Shown here: one piece after another, positions 47,601 to 59,000 of the stretch | Layout: the number at the start of each line of letters is the position of its first letter | Numbering within the stretch: position 1 is the first letter of the stretch | From: Arcuatula senhousia | Lineage: Eukaryota > Mollusca > Bivalvia > Mytilida > Mytilidae | Length of the DNA stretch: 64,000 nt | Reading direction: 5' to 3' | NCBI GenBank assembly: GCA_963971305.1 | Contig: OZ020308.1 | Coordinates: forward strand, 36,051,275-36,115,274 | The notes under the pieces: model-generated | Databases searched by the model: none | Told to the model about the DNA's origin: nothing | What the model saw: the letters and a program-made list of their open reading frames with translations, nothing else | Position numbers and translations under genes: made by a program

Positions 47601-50600
47601 GGAAAATTAACAAAGTGGCAAATCTTCAATAATGTTTTTTCATCTTTAAAATTGAACTTGACCTGCATTTTATTGTACCCAACAGCTGTGCAAAATATCA
47701 TTCAAATCCTTTGATGCATTTTCAAATTATCATCCTGAAATCTTCAGGGGAGGGACTGACGGACTGACAGATGGACATACCGACAAACACCGAAAGGAAC
47801 TGAGGGTATAACATAATGCCTCGCCACTTCATGTGGTGGGGTATTAAAAGGGGGAGTGGAGTATACAATGTATTAAAGAGAGAAATCTGTCAAAGCCAAA
47901 CATGGCCAGATTTCGTTAAACAGAAAGTTGGTGAGTGAAAGACCTGAAATCAAATCCCACACTATGGACCCCACCCTAATGTTGAATAACAAATATCAAG
48001 TGGCTGTGATAAGTAGTTGCTGAGGAAACTGTTATGAAAAATTTCTTCCCCACCCGCCTGTCCACCCAAAATTCACCATTATATAACCCAGATTTTTCAC
48101 TCAGTTAAATCCGGCCAAATATTGCCAGTTAGTCATACTGTGGTTTCAATAATATTTGTAGGGTATCAATTTTCGTGCTTTTCGTTGTTTGGCTTGACCC
48201 ACGAAATTTGATCCCCCATGAAAATAAATGAATCCACAGTATATCATGAACAAAATACCTGGAATTTCTTTGTTCTATCTTCTAATGGTGTAGATTTCCA
48301 GTCATCTGTCTGATCAAATATCTCTGTAGTGATGGCTTGAATTCTCTCTTCAACATCTTCCTCTGGTGTGTAGCCTCTTACAGTCTGTATACCCCTGTAA
48401 ATAGTAAGGTATTCATTAGTTTAAGCCATTGTGAACAAATTTCGCAACAAACCTAGATACTATCTAAATTTGAAGCTCTGGAACTTTTTGTTCGAAATAC
48501 TGGTACATCAGATTTTACATAAATGCTGTTTTGTCTTCTTTTTCCATAAGCATGTGCATATAACTGTTAAGTATTGTACATGCATATATCAAATAAAAAG
48601 GTTTGAAATGTCAGAAATGATGGGTATTTAATACATGTTTTAGTGGTCATTCATTTTCACATTTATAAATTTTAAAATTAATATCAATGTATAAAATAAT
48701 ACATGTACCAGAATTACGAGAGTTTTTAACTAGCTTTAAAAAAGCCACACAAATACATGATTGTATATGTGCTGTCATAATTAAAACCTTACAAAACAAT
48801 GGAGTGAATTCTGAAGTACTGTTTGTAGATGTACCATTTTGCAAGTTGCCAAGATAATTTTAGTGTAATTGTAATTGATTAAAAGAAGAAAATGAGATGT
48901 GGAATAAGTGTACGTGACACAATCTAAAATATAAACTAAATTTAAAACATCCACAATGGAAAACAGCCAGCAGCCTTCAATGCGACCAGCGGTCGCTGCT
49001 CGTTGTTTTCAATTGGCTGCTGGATTAAAAATAAACTACATATGATTCAAGCCCAATCCTAAAGTGCAAGAAAGACCCTCTTTTTGACAAAACACAATTA
49101 ACATAAATTAGACTAAGTACAAACATAAGCTTTGATAAAGATTCCTGGCTTAGGACAGGCACATTAAAAATGTGGTGGGGTTAAACTAGTTTTTTGGCGC
49201 CAACCTTCCCCCCTTTTGATAATCAATATTACAAAGCACAAACTATGTAATTAGCAGAGTGGTCATTAAAAACATTAAATGTCATGTGTGAACATCGTAC
49301 TTACGATCTTTTCTTGAGTCCCTTAAATCTGTCTGTAAAAGTAATTCTATCTTTTTTCAATTCTTCTTCAAAATCTAGTTCCTTCTTCCCTCTAAATCTA
49401 TCAAAAAATCCTGTCCTCACAAATATCTGTGGAAGAAATAAATATGATATTATAAGTTATACAATGTACAATATACTGAATATAGTATACAGTTGTCATT
49501 TAGACAATAATGAGATATGGAATAGGTGCACCTAACACCCTACATGAACAATAGACAATATTGAGATGTGGAATAAGTGTATGCGAGTGAGTGAGTGAGT
49601 GAGTTGGTGTTTTACGCCCGTGCAACGCTGTATAGGTTATTTACAGGCGATGAACATGAAAAGGATGATAAAATGAACATGAAATGATGATGATAAATGA
49701 AATATGGGGTGGGATGGGAAACACACAACAAACATAAACAAACAGCAAATCAAAAAATCACAACGGAAAACAGCAAGCAGTCTTCAACATGACCATAGGT
49801 CACTGCTTACCGTCTTGCATTGGCCCAAGACTTAAAATACAATACAAAAGTTTCAAAACCAATCCCTAAATCATCACCGAAAGACCTAATTCTTGACATA
49901 AAACAGTTAACACAGAATGACAAGGACAAACAAAGGCTTTGGCAAAGTTTCCTGGCTTAATTAGGACAGGCACATATAATATGTGGCGGGGTTAAACTAG
50001 TTTTTTGGATCCAACCTTCCCCCTATTGATAAGCTTGCACAAAGCATACATATAAGACACACTGTAAAACTCAATCGACAAAAGTTCAATTCAACAAGAG
50101 AGAACCTAAGACAAGATACTGTACGAAAACAACAAGACAAGGACATGAAGGAGGAACTAGATACTAGAACTCAGGAACATTAGTTTTAAAACTGTGACAT
50201 AACATTCCCCCCTTCTCAAAAGTCTTCATATATTACTGAATCCCCCTTCTCAAGAGTCTTCATATATTACATGTACTAAATAACTCTTCACAACCCAAGG
50301 AGCATGATCCACACAACTGCCACCAGGGATCAAATCTTGACCTCCCCTGAATGACAGGCTAGTTACCGAGTGAGCTAAAGATAAAAACCTCTGAGTTAAT
50401 AACTTACAACGGCTATACATTTCACGTAATACATCATGTACATGGAGAATATTCAATGTATGTCTTATTTAGTTAAATCATAACATGTATAATTACAGAG
50501 ATTTATCATAGATCTGTCATGCCTGCCTGCATATTAGATGGATTTTTTGTCCAGTCAATGTGTAGATATGTCGATATAATATAGAATGGATATGGTGAGC

Positions 50601-53205
50601 TGCAAAGTTAGAAGGGGTGTCCGTGTGCCAACAGTGATGAAAATCATCTTTTTAAAGTCGTTGACACCGGAAAATCCATCTAGCCTAGGTGGTCTAGTGG
50701 TCCAAGGGCGCTGGACACAGTGCAGGCGAAGTTGCCATAGATGACAGAGTATGGGTTCGATTCCAGCTTAACCCCATGCTGGATTTTCCAGTGTCAACGG
50801 CTTTAAAAAGATGATTTTCATCACTGTTGGCACACAGACACCCCTTCTAACTTTGCAGCTCACCATATCCATTCTATATTATATCAATTACTTTACAGAG
50901 CTTTACGCAACACCGTTTATCGTGTAAATATGTCACTGGTTTATGAATGAGAGATTGAGAGTTGGCTTATTTTCAACTATACTTTTTGCCTTTCAATGAC
51001 ATGAATGAGATTAATCACTAGGCTATATGTATTAAACAAACAGGTACATTGTAAACATGGTAAAGGAATGTCTGTGTGTAGGTTTAATTTAATTTGGTTA
51101 AGAAATAAGCTTTTGATGAATATTCCCCAGCTTGTCTGGGAAAAAAGCCGTAGGACGTCAGAGCAATCTCGAACTATCCTTTGAAGTGTCAAATGTAATA
51201 GAAATCATTCTAACAGAAAAAAACTCAAAAGATTTAAGAATGGACGTAAAAAAGTTTCAGTTTGGTATTTTTGGTTGAATTGCTCTATGCTCTTCAAAAT
51301 CATTTAGTTTTTGGCTTTTTCAGAACGCCTCTGATGAGTCTTGAATACTGTCTGCACCGTTAGCCACTAGTCCGATGCCCCAGAGTCTGGCTCACCAAAC
51401 CAGGCGAAGTAAGCGAAAATGAAATGAAATGTTAAATTTCGCCTTTGTAATGTCACAGGGAGAAGTTGAAGTCGCCTTCTGAAAATTGCGGTAATCGCGG
51501 ACATTTCCCGTCTGGGCCAGACTATAGTACAAATTTGTTCCGACTAGTGAAAAATAGCCAAGATTTTATATAGACATTTAAGGAAAAACCTTTAAAACTT
51601 GTTGTCGGACAAGTTGTTGAAAAAGTTTGCAGACTGTAATAAATATTGAATAGAGGAAATGCACGTCAGGCATAGCAAAATTTATTGTCATGATCTTTAT
51701 TTTTTGGTTTATTTTTGGTATAGCACTTTGACTCTTTTATACGCTCCCGAAGGAAGCGATAATGGTAGAAATGTCAATATTTTAGTTGTACTATGAGCTT
51801 TAACGTCCGGTATAGCACACGCTTGTTTTCCCGAACTTTTGGCGTCTTTTTAACGTTCTTATCTTTGAAAATTTTAGACGTCATAAAACGCTCACGTAAC
51901 CCACAAGAAAAGCTAGTTTGTTTTTATTTTTGAACCAAAAAAAATAAATTAATTGAAACCTCGGGAGCGTAACAGGTTTTACCTGCCTCATATTAATATT
52001 AACAGGCGGAAGCAAGTTCCTCTTTACAATATTTGTTAAATTACACTATATACATGTACTCACCTCATATTAATCAGGTTGGGAATGACCCCAATTGGGA
52101 TAATATAATTGGGATATATTATCCCAATTGGGATAAATGGACTTATCCCAATTGGGAAAAAAGACAAGTCTTTTAAATATAAAAATCTACTGGCTGAATG
52201 GTGCATAAAAATGCATGTGAGAGATTATACCCAGATGTAAATGCTTCATTACAATATACATGGATTACATAAGGGATGCTGCATTTTAATGCACAGATCA
52301 TAATTTTTGTCTAAAAAGTTAGTCGTTTTTAATGTGAATTAACAACATGAACAACATTTTAGTATTGTTAAAAGTTCATTTGTATGTATTTTTTGCTCCC
52401 TCTGTAGTTGTGCAATTTCAAATATTTTTGGAACTTGCATAGATATGATTTATTTTTTTAAATCTCAGAAAAAAATTCTGATAATCAAATTATTATTTTC
52501 AGTTGCAGCTATCTTTCTTTGACCAGGGTAAAAAAAATATTGAAAAAATAACCAAATATTTTATGTTTTCCAATGAACATTTTACACACTATTGCAATAC
52601 ATCTACATCTATGTGGTACAAAACACTGTCTTGATAGACCATTATGTTTCGGATCCCTGAAATTATAATCTTTTCAATTGTTCATGATTTGTGATGCACC
52701 AAAACTCCATAAGCCTGGCGACCATGCAAGGGCCTCCTATTAGCCAAACGGTCGTTAATCTTGCCGTCGGTCAAAAGCTCTTCAGGGCTTATGTTAATTG
52801 TTTGACTTGTGTACACATCACATCACTGATGTGTACTCACCGACGTTAAATAAATCTTATCTTTATCTTTATCTTTATATCAAAATAATGCTTGAAAAAC
52901 TGGTCATTTATCCCAATTGGGATAACTTCACTTATCCCAATTGGGATAATACATTGTATATCCCAATTGAGATATATTATCCCAATTGGGGTTATTCCCA
53001 ACCTGTTAATTTAAGAACATTGTATAATTTGGTATTTTATCAGTACACAGTGTGTGTCCGATATATATAACCCCTTTGACGTTAGAACATATAATTTTAT
53101 TTCTGAAGGACAAATATAAACTAGTTTTACCCGTAATTGCGTTGATGCTGCTGTAAAATTGTAGTTTTTCACAGCTAAAATTTTTGACCTCATGGAGGCC
53201 GCCAT
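44632..53205 (-). CDS. MRPL50: mitochondrial large ribosomal subunit protein L50 (4 exons)
   Basis: Component of the mitochondrial 39S ribosomal subunit. Exons on the minus strand: 53205-53131, 49426-49305, 48394-48259, 44937-44632, giving 212 residues with phases 0, 2, 0. The N-terminus MAASMRSKILAVKNYNF is basic and lacks acids, as in a mitochondrial targeting peptide. The core is recognised from RGYTPEEDVEERI, a segment ending LEDRTKKFQ, FLTKCQNELDHMV, and LNLPKNLNINLDY, which parallels the conserved end of the human protein. Human L50 has 158 residues and stops near that point; here about 40 more charged residues follow (ending KELEVQQN). Intron 1 (3.7 kb) and intron 3 (3.3 kb) are filled with repeats. 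A tttatt (AATAAA on the coding strand) lies about 37 bp past the stop. It is divergent from TUBD1, with start codons 2.8 kb apart. Confidence 0.85.
45200..46912. mobile_element. tandem-array element, about 155-bp units, in MRPL50 intron 3
   Basis: Left end agaggctcccaggagcctga then atcactcacctgg; right end ggccaggtgagct after cgacgacgacagacgacgac. Units with taaggggctgtaac recur near 45371, 45578, 45738, 45892, 46048, 46204, 46359 and 46523. Same family as the C1q intron copies. Confidence 0.8.
47735..47850. repeat. array-element right end remnant
   Basis: gggactgacggactgacaga, ggacataccgacaaacacc and taatgcctcgccacttcatg then tggtggggtatt: a microsatellite-like tail plus a hairpin end, without a preserved array. 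A similar remnant is at about 26590-26680. A related single unit follows at 47920-48060. Confidence 0.5.
48885..49240. repeat. AGATGTGGAATAAGTG MITE fragment and adjoining repeat
   Basis: gagatgtggaataagtgtac, ccacaatggaaaacagccag and gcgaccagcggtcgctgc, then gacaggcacattaaaaatgt and ggttaaactagttttttgg. The second part recurs at 49965-50030 beside another copy of the first (49550-49800). Confidence 0.55.
49495..50040. repeat. second copy of the same composite repeat with (GTGA)n
   Basis: tgagatgtggaataagtgta followed by gcgagtgagtgagtgagtga at 49583, then ccgtgcaacgctgtataggt. Later it has the same gacaggcacatataatatgt and ggggttaaactagttttttg as at 49165. The copy at 48885 lacks the GTGA tract and the roughly 150 bp after it. 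Confidence 0.5.
50573..50885. mobile_element. foldback element with a tRNA-like core
   Basis: Arms of about 105 bp (50573-50678 and 50781-50885) are near-perfect inverted repeats: gatataatatagaatggata ... ggaaaatcc against ggattttcc ... ccattctatattatatc. The 100-bp loop has a tRNA A-box-like tggtctagtgg (50690) and a B-box gggttcgattcc (50753). It is not a functional tRNA: no acceptor stem closes around the core. Confidence 0.75.
51735..52060. repeat. left arm of a large inverted repeat around MRPL50 exon 1
   Basis: Starts tacgctcccgaaggaagcga and ends tcgggagcgtaacaggtttt then acctgcctcatattaat. It matches 53528-53850 in reverse complement, with indels. Shared internal words include acgcttgttttcccgaactt, gcgtctttttaacg and agaaaagctag. 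The arm itself begins and ends with cgctcccga / tcgggagcg. Confidence 0.7.
52075..53005. mobile_element. TIR element made of ATCCCAATTGGGAT palindromes
   Basis: Left end caggttgggaatgaccccaa and right end ttggggttattcccaacctg. Each terminal 90-110 bp carries three to four copies of the 14-bp palindrome atcccaattgggat or close variants. TTAAT flanks both sides (52070-52074, 53006-53010). The interior has no readable transposase. It lies in MRPL50 intron 1, about 125 bp from exon 1. Confidence 0.8.
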
Positions 53206-53209
53206 CTTG
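53197..53209 (-). promoter_or_regulatory. AAGATGGCGGCC motif at the MRPL50 start
   Basis: The MRPL50 start codon sits in CAAGATGGCGGCC, which matches both a good translation-start context and the YY1 motif AANATGGCGGC. That motif commonly overlaps start codons of housekeeping and mitochondrial genes in animals. Binding is inferred from the motif alone. Confidence 0.45.
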
Positions 53210-53527
53210 AAAATAGTCTGTGTGTTCAGGACGCTTTTCATGTAAGTCTACATACTAATCAAACACTTTGGTGACCCTTTGCTTGATGAATGTATGTTGA
53301 CAGAACCTGGTAATTCACAATTGCAAATCAATCTATCAAACATATTTTGTTTTAATGAATGAAACAATAAGATAATAAACAGATAATATGGGCACAAGAC
53401 AGAAAACCTCTGGTTCTCAAAAATGTCAATTTTTTCACCAATTAACATGATTAAGTCATGTACCTGTAGACTTTACATTGTACATGTAGATATTTTACAT
53501 GTAATATGATTTTATTATACATGTAAT

Positions 53528-54070
53528 ATGATTAATATGAGGCAGGTTTAACCTGTGACGCTCCCGAAGTAAAAATACAATGTATCTTTAAATATTTAGA
53601 TGCTATTCAAATTTTAAATAAAATTTGTATTCGAAAATTTAAAAAAAATGCTAGCTTTTCTTCAGCCAGTTCCAGGTCCCGCGTGCGCTTAATGACGTTC
53701 GAAATTTTCAAATAGATAAGCGTTAAAAAGACGCTGAAAGTTCGGGGAAAACAAGCGTGAAATACAGGATGTTGAATGAAAATTCAGCTCATAGTACAAC
53801 TAAATTGTTGACATTTCTACCATTATCGCTTCCTTCGGGAGCGTATTAAGCAGGTTTAACATGTGATGCTGTTACACAGTTTCGGTTCCCGCATGTGCTT
53901 AATGACATTCAAAATTTTCAAATGAATAAGCGGTAAAAAGACGCTGAAAGTTCGGGAAAACAAGCATGCATGAAAAACCAGACGTGGAAGGAAAATTCAA
54001 CTCATACATATACATGTAGTACATCTTAATTGTTGACACTTCTACCCTTATCACTCAATTCAGGAGCGTA
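53528..54070. repeat. right arm of the large inverted repeat plus a third direct copy
   Basis: 53528-53850 is the reverse complement of 51735-52060. 53850-54070 repeats it in the same direction as the right arm (gcaggtttaacatgtgatgc, gacgctgaaagttcggg, gacacttctacccttatcac, caggagcgta), but more decayed. Confidence 0.7.
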
Positions 54071-56025
54071 CAATGTCCATTATATATGATATACAAGTCT
54101 ATGACCGAAGTATATTTAAAGTGGGGGTATACTGTTTTACCCTTGTTCCTTCGATTAATTTTCTATCCGTCAAATCTGCGTTTTGTTCCTTTGTCCCTAA
54201 CAAAAATTCCATAGAACATATACATGTATACAAGAGAGAAAACTATGTATTATAAAATGGAATAAAGACCCACACAAGTTGGTAAATAATACAGAAAAAT
54301 ATTAATAACCAAACACATTTTCAATAATTGTTTAGGCAGTGGTTATTCTAGCATCTCAAATTACATACAATTTCCATGCATATATATGTATTTATTAATG
54401 TGCCTGTGCTCCCTTAAGGGGGGGGGGGCTTATAATTTAGGAGGGTCCCACCTTTCCCACCCTTAGTAATTGTATAATTTAGACCAAAGGGGGAGGTCCT
54501 AGTCAATATTGCAGAAAATCTGGATGAAAATCACAGAATTATTTCAAGGAGAGGGAGGGATTCCTTCCCTCAGAACCCCCCCCTTGTGGATCAGCCACTG
54601 TTTAAATGTACATAATGTAATGTGCTTTCATTTACATGTACCAGTGTTTATGAAGCATATCATTTGCACATTTCAATTTTAAATGCTTTGACATTTTATA
54701 TGATTTGATGAAATATTATATGGACGTGTAATGTTGCAGACGTGTGGAGAACATTATTCCAGCTTAACATCATTAGCTAAGCAATGGTAATTTTTGTCAT
54801 TATTTTAATATTGATTGATGTTGTACCTGTAGTTTAGATATTCACAAATCTTTAAAAAGAACATATTGTCTGTATGAATTGATAAATGTAGACATAAAAA
54901 AAATCTATGTAAAAATCTAATATTAATTGCACTGTTTGCACATACATTTTAATACATACATGTATGAAATCTAAAACTATGATTAAAGATATTTTCTTGT
55001 TTAATTTTTATCTACCAGTATGTGCATTAAATATCCATACTTGTAACATGAATTGAGAATTTTCCTTTGATCTTCAGAAAGAATAAATAAGTACTAATAA
55101 GCATTTGTATTCAAAATCACCTCAACTGAATGATATTGCATAAAATGTCACCTGTGTTATATAAACCCAATGAAAATTTCCATGCAATAATCAACACCAA
55201 AGACCCAAATATTGCATACCAAAAGCTCCGCCTCCAAAACATGACTCCTCCTTCAAACAATGGAAAAAAAATATTTGAATATTTATTTAATTTGATGTTT
55301 CCCGCCAGAAGATGGCACGAGCCAGTATTTCGTTAATAAAGATTTTGATTGGTTAAAATATATCTACGCTACAATCATGTGCTCCGCCTTTCAATTATTT
55401 TTTTATCAGTGGACGGAGTTTAATTCATGTTACAAATAATTTATAGCACCGCCTACCTCGTTATCCAAATAAACTACTCACGCTTCGCGTTCAAAGTTTA
55501 TTAGGATAACTCGTAGTACTGTGCTATAAATATAACATCATGTACATGGACATAGCCCACTATTTTTTTTAAACTTGAATTTTCTTTTTTTTTCAGGGTT
55601 TAGAAGAATAAAGGAAGTTAATAGAATAAGCCAGATCACAATTGAAGGGACAAAATCACCAGCTTAGTGAGAAGAGTAGAAATAGCTAGATTTACACGTA
55701 CACTGTGCAACAATTATGTTTCTGGCATATTTGTTAATCCCAGATGGTAGGGTCAGTGATTCTGTTTATTTATGTTTTGCCTAGCTAGACATTTACCAGT
55801 ATATATTGTTATAAATACATTGTAATTTTACCTGCATTTTCAATTGGCCGAATTCATCTGTACATAAATTTATAAATATTGCATCCATTCAGGACGGGCT
55901 AATAGTCAAATAGGCATGAATTTACAAATCAGCCAAGCAGACAAGCAACAAAGAAATGATTTATAAAAGTTGAATTATTGACATATCACGCAGTGAAAAC
56001 AGGAGTGACCAATTGAAAGCTTAGA
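54071..56025. other. intergenic interval between divergent MRPL50 and TUBD1
   Basis: No coding exon seen. Contains a poly-G run at about 54420 with gggaggtcc/ggaggga tracts, and several tacatgta words. An acceptor-like pyrimidine tract ends ttttttttcag at about 55597 and could begin a TUBD1 5' UTR exon. Confidence 0.4.
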
Positions 56026-59000
56026 ATGTCAATTATCACGCTACAACTTGGACAGTGTGGGAATCAGATTGGAGGACAAATGTTTCAGTCACTGATGGAC
56101 GATATACACATGAAACCTATTCAAACCATGGTAAGAAGAATATGCATAGTCATTCTTACATTATAGGGCCTGGGTGGCAAAGTGGTCTAAGGTGCTTGCT
56201 TTAATACCACATTATTGATCACTAGTCGATCACCTCTCAAGTGGTGTTCCAGTCCCGCTTGTGATTTACAAAAACAGGACTTCCCCACTTGTATGTGATT
56301 AGGTTTGTCAGTTACCTGCCCAAGGTCGGTGGTTTTCTCTACGTACTCTGGTTTCCTCTACCAATAAAACTGACCACCCTACATAGTCCAGGTGCGTTGA
56401 AAGAGGGCATTAACCACCAACATACACACACTCACACATTCTTACATTTTAACCTGCTAATTTTCAGTAATGTAATGTAATATGAGAAAGACATTGCCTT
56501 AAAAGCTCGCGTAGATAAATCCATTGAAAATTTCGAATAATGCCTGGGACGAGATAATTTGGGACGATGTGTTACTATTTCCCGCAATTTTTTCAGCACG
56601 CGCAGACATTTTCGAAAACTTCCGAAAATCGAATGTCCGGACAACCGGAAACAGAATGATTTTTCTTCCATAGTATTTTGAGTCTCGTGCAATTTGGCAT
56701 ACTTTCTACATTAGAGAGCTCGCTACGCTCGCATATCACTAATTAAAAATAAACATCAAAATTGGCAATACATGTACTGTGATGAAGAAACAAAATACAA
56801 TCAGAAAATCATAGTCAAATATGGATAAGATAGGAAATATGGATATTTTAAAAAGATTTTTTTCATTTTCTTAATGCATTTGTACATCATGTACATACAT
56901 ACCATAGTTCTTACAGAATTTGAAACTCTTGAAAAGTATTTTTATGGTAATTTTTCTTCAATAAGATTATTATTAATGTACAACTAAAGGTACATTTAAA
57001 AATAATATTATTTCCTTTGAGCAATATACATGTCCATGTTTGTATAAAAACGTGTGTCATTTAAATGTTGTTTTTTTTCATACAGCTTATATATTAATTC
57101 TTTATATTTTTCAAAAAAAACAAAACAAAAACAAAAACAATTACCAGGCACAGTTGATTATAAAGTATTTTATATAAAAGTATAATATTGCATGCATATT
57201 TTTATTAATTACGTCTAATGCAACTTAGGTACGTAGAAATAATAGATAATACATGTATTTGAAAAAAAAATACAACATTCATGTAAATCTATAGTCATTT
57301 ACCTGTACATGTGTTACCTATAATGTTTCAGGTCCCTCCAAACAAAAATGAAGAATATATCAATGATGTAACAACTACATTCTTTGACAGAAATGAGAAG
57401 TCAGGCATACCCAGAGCAAGGGCTGTCATGGTGGATATGGAACCAAAGGTATAATAGAAAATTAGGCCAAATAAACAAATAATCAGGGTTGGCAAAACCC
57501 CGGGTTTTAAGAGTATTTCCCAGCCCAGTGGGAACTACTGGGAAAACCCGGGTTTTATTGGGTTTTACTGGGTTTTACTGGGCAATAGTGGGCATTACTG
57601 GGAAATACTTGATTTCCTATTATATTATTATTAAAATCCTACATACATGTAGCAATCAGTTTTGATAAGTGCATGGACACTTTTCAGTAAAAACTAAATG
57701 AGAACATTATTAATAACAGATTTTAACAGTGAAAAATTAAAAAATATTATTATAATATAATATATGTTAAAATTTACACTTATTGAAATGCCATAGTGCT
57801 TGTGGGTGGGAGTCTAAAAATTAACTTGCAATTGATATGGCCTTATATAAGTTCAATGTTGTTTTTTTTTTACTACATTTATGTACATTCTGCCACATTG
57901 TAATCAACACAAGCCTTACCCTATAATTAGACAATTAAGGATGTTTTGATTACTATAATAATAATAATGAATAAATTTATTTTATTATAGTGTCACATAT
58001 TGATTGACATAAAACAATACATATAAATACACAACATTATAAAACAATCAATACCCAGCCAAAAATGACTTACGAGACACTTAAAAATCTCTATTTACAC
58101 TATGTTAAATCAAAAATTTACATTTTATACGATAAGATTAATAAACATATCACCATTTAGCACTTTAAAAGTATATTAAAACAAAAATTCATGACCAAGT
58201 CAAAATAAAACATTAAGAAAACGAGAATATTTTACCAGTAAAAGACAATAATTTAGTTTAAATATATTAACATAAAAATAAGTTTTTATACATAAAAACT
58301 ACTAGTAACGAATAAAAATAAGTAAGCTTTGCCAGTAAAAGAAAGTGATTTCGTTAAAATATATGAAAAATAAAAATAAAATAAAAATAGCATTTATACT
58401 TTAAAAGTATTAAATTATGAATAAAAATAAGTAAACAATTTTAGAAAAATATACTTCTGACCATTTGTAACTTTGACTTTTAGTTCTAGTCTATTTCTAA
58501 AATTAATAAGTAAATAATTTTCTAGGTAAAAAGAATTTATGTATACTCTTACAAAGAACATGCTGAGTTTCATCACAATTCATTATCGCAATAAATTGGT
58601 CATCTAACATCATATCATTTAAATTTTCAATAAACCTTGAACATTCTAAAAACAGATCATATCTTAAGTCTCTATAAAGCGGACATGTCATTAAAAAATG
58701 TTTTTCAGTTTCGACTGCCGAGAGTTCACAATAGCAACAAATTCTTTGTTCAAGCGGAATTGGCGGCCTGGAGTAACGGCCGGTCTCTAGGGCCAGCGGT
58801 AACGAGCCAGGGCGAAACATTGCCATTATACGTCTCTGATTTTTGGGAATGTTAAGTTTCACATACTGTTCGCTTTTTGTATTGTTTTTATATTTCCGAT
58901 ATGTGTGTAATTTATTCCCATGAGCCTGGTTATGATTGTCATTGAATAGTTCGTTTCGCCATTCCATTTCATCTAATTCATTGAGCTTATCTTCAACTTG

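Noticed and set aside
50680..50780. Functional tRNA gene
   Set aside because: A and B boxes are present, but no acceptor stem closes around them and the segment is the loop of a foldback element.
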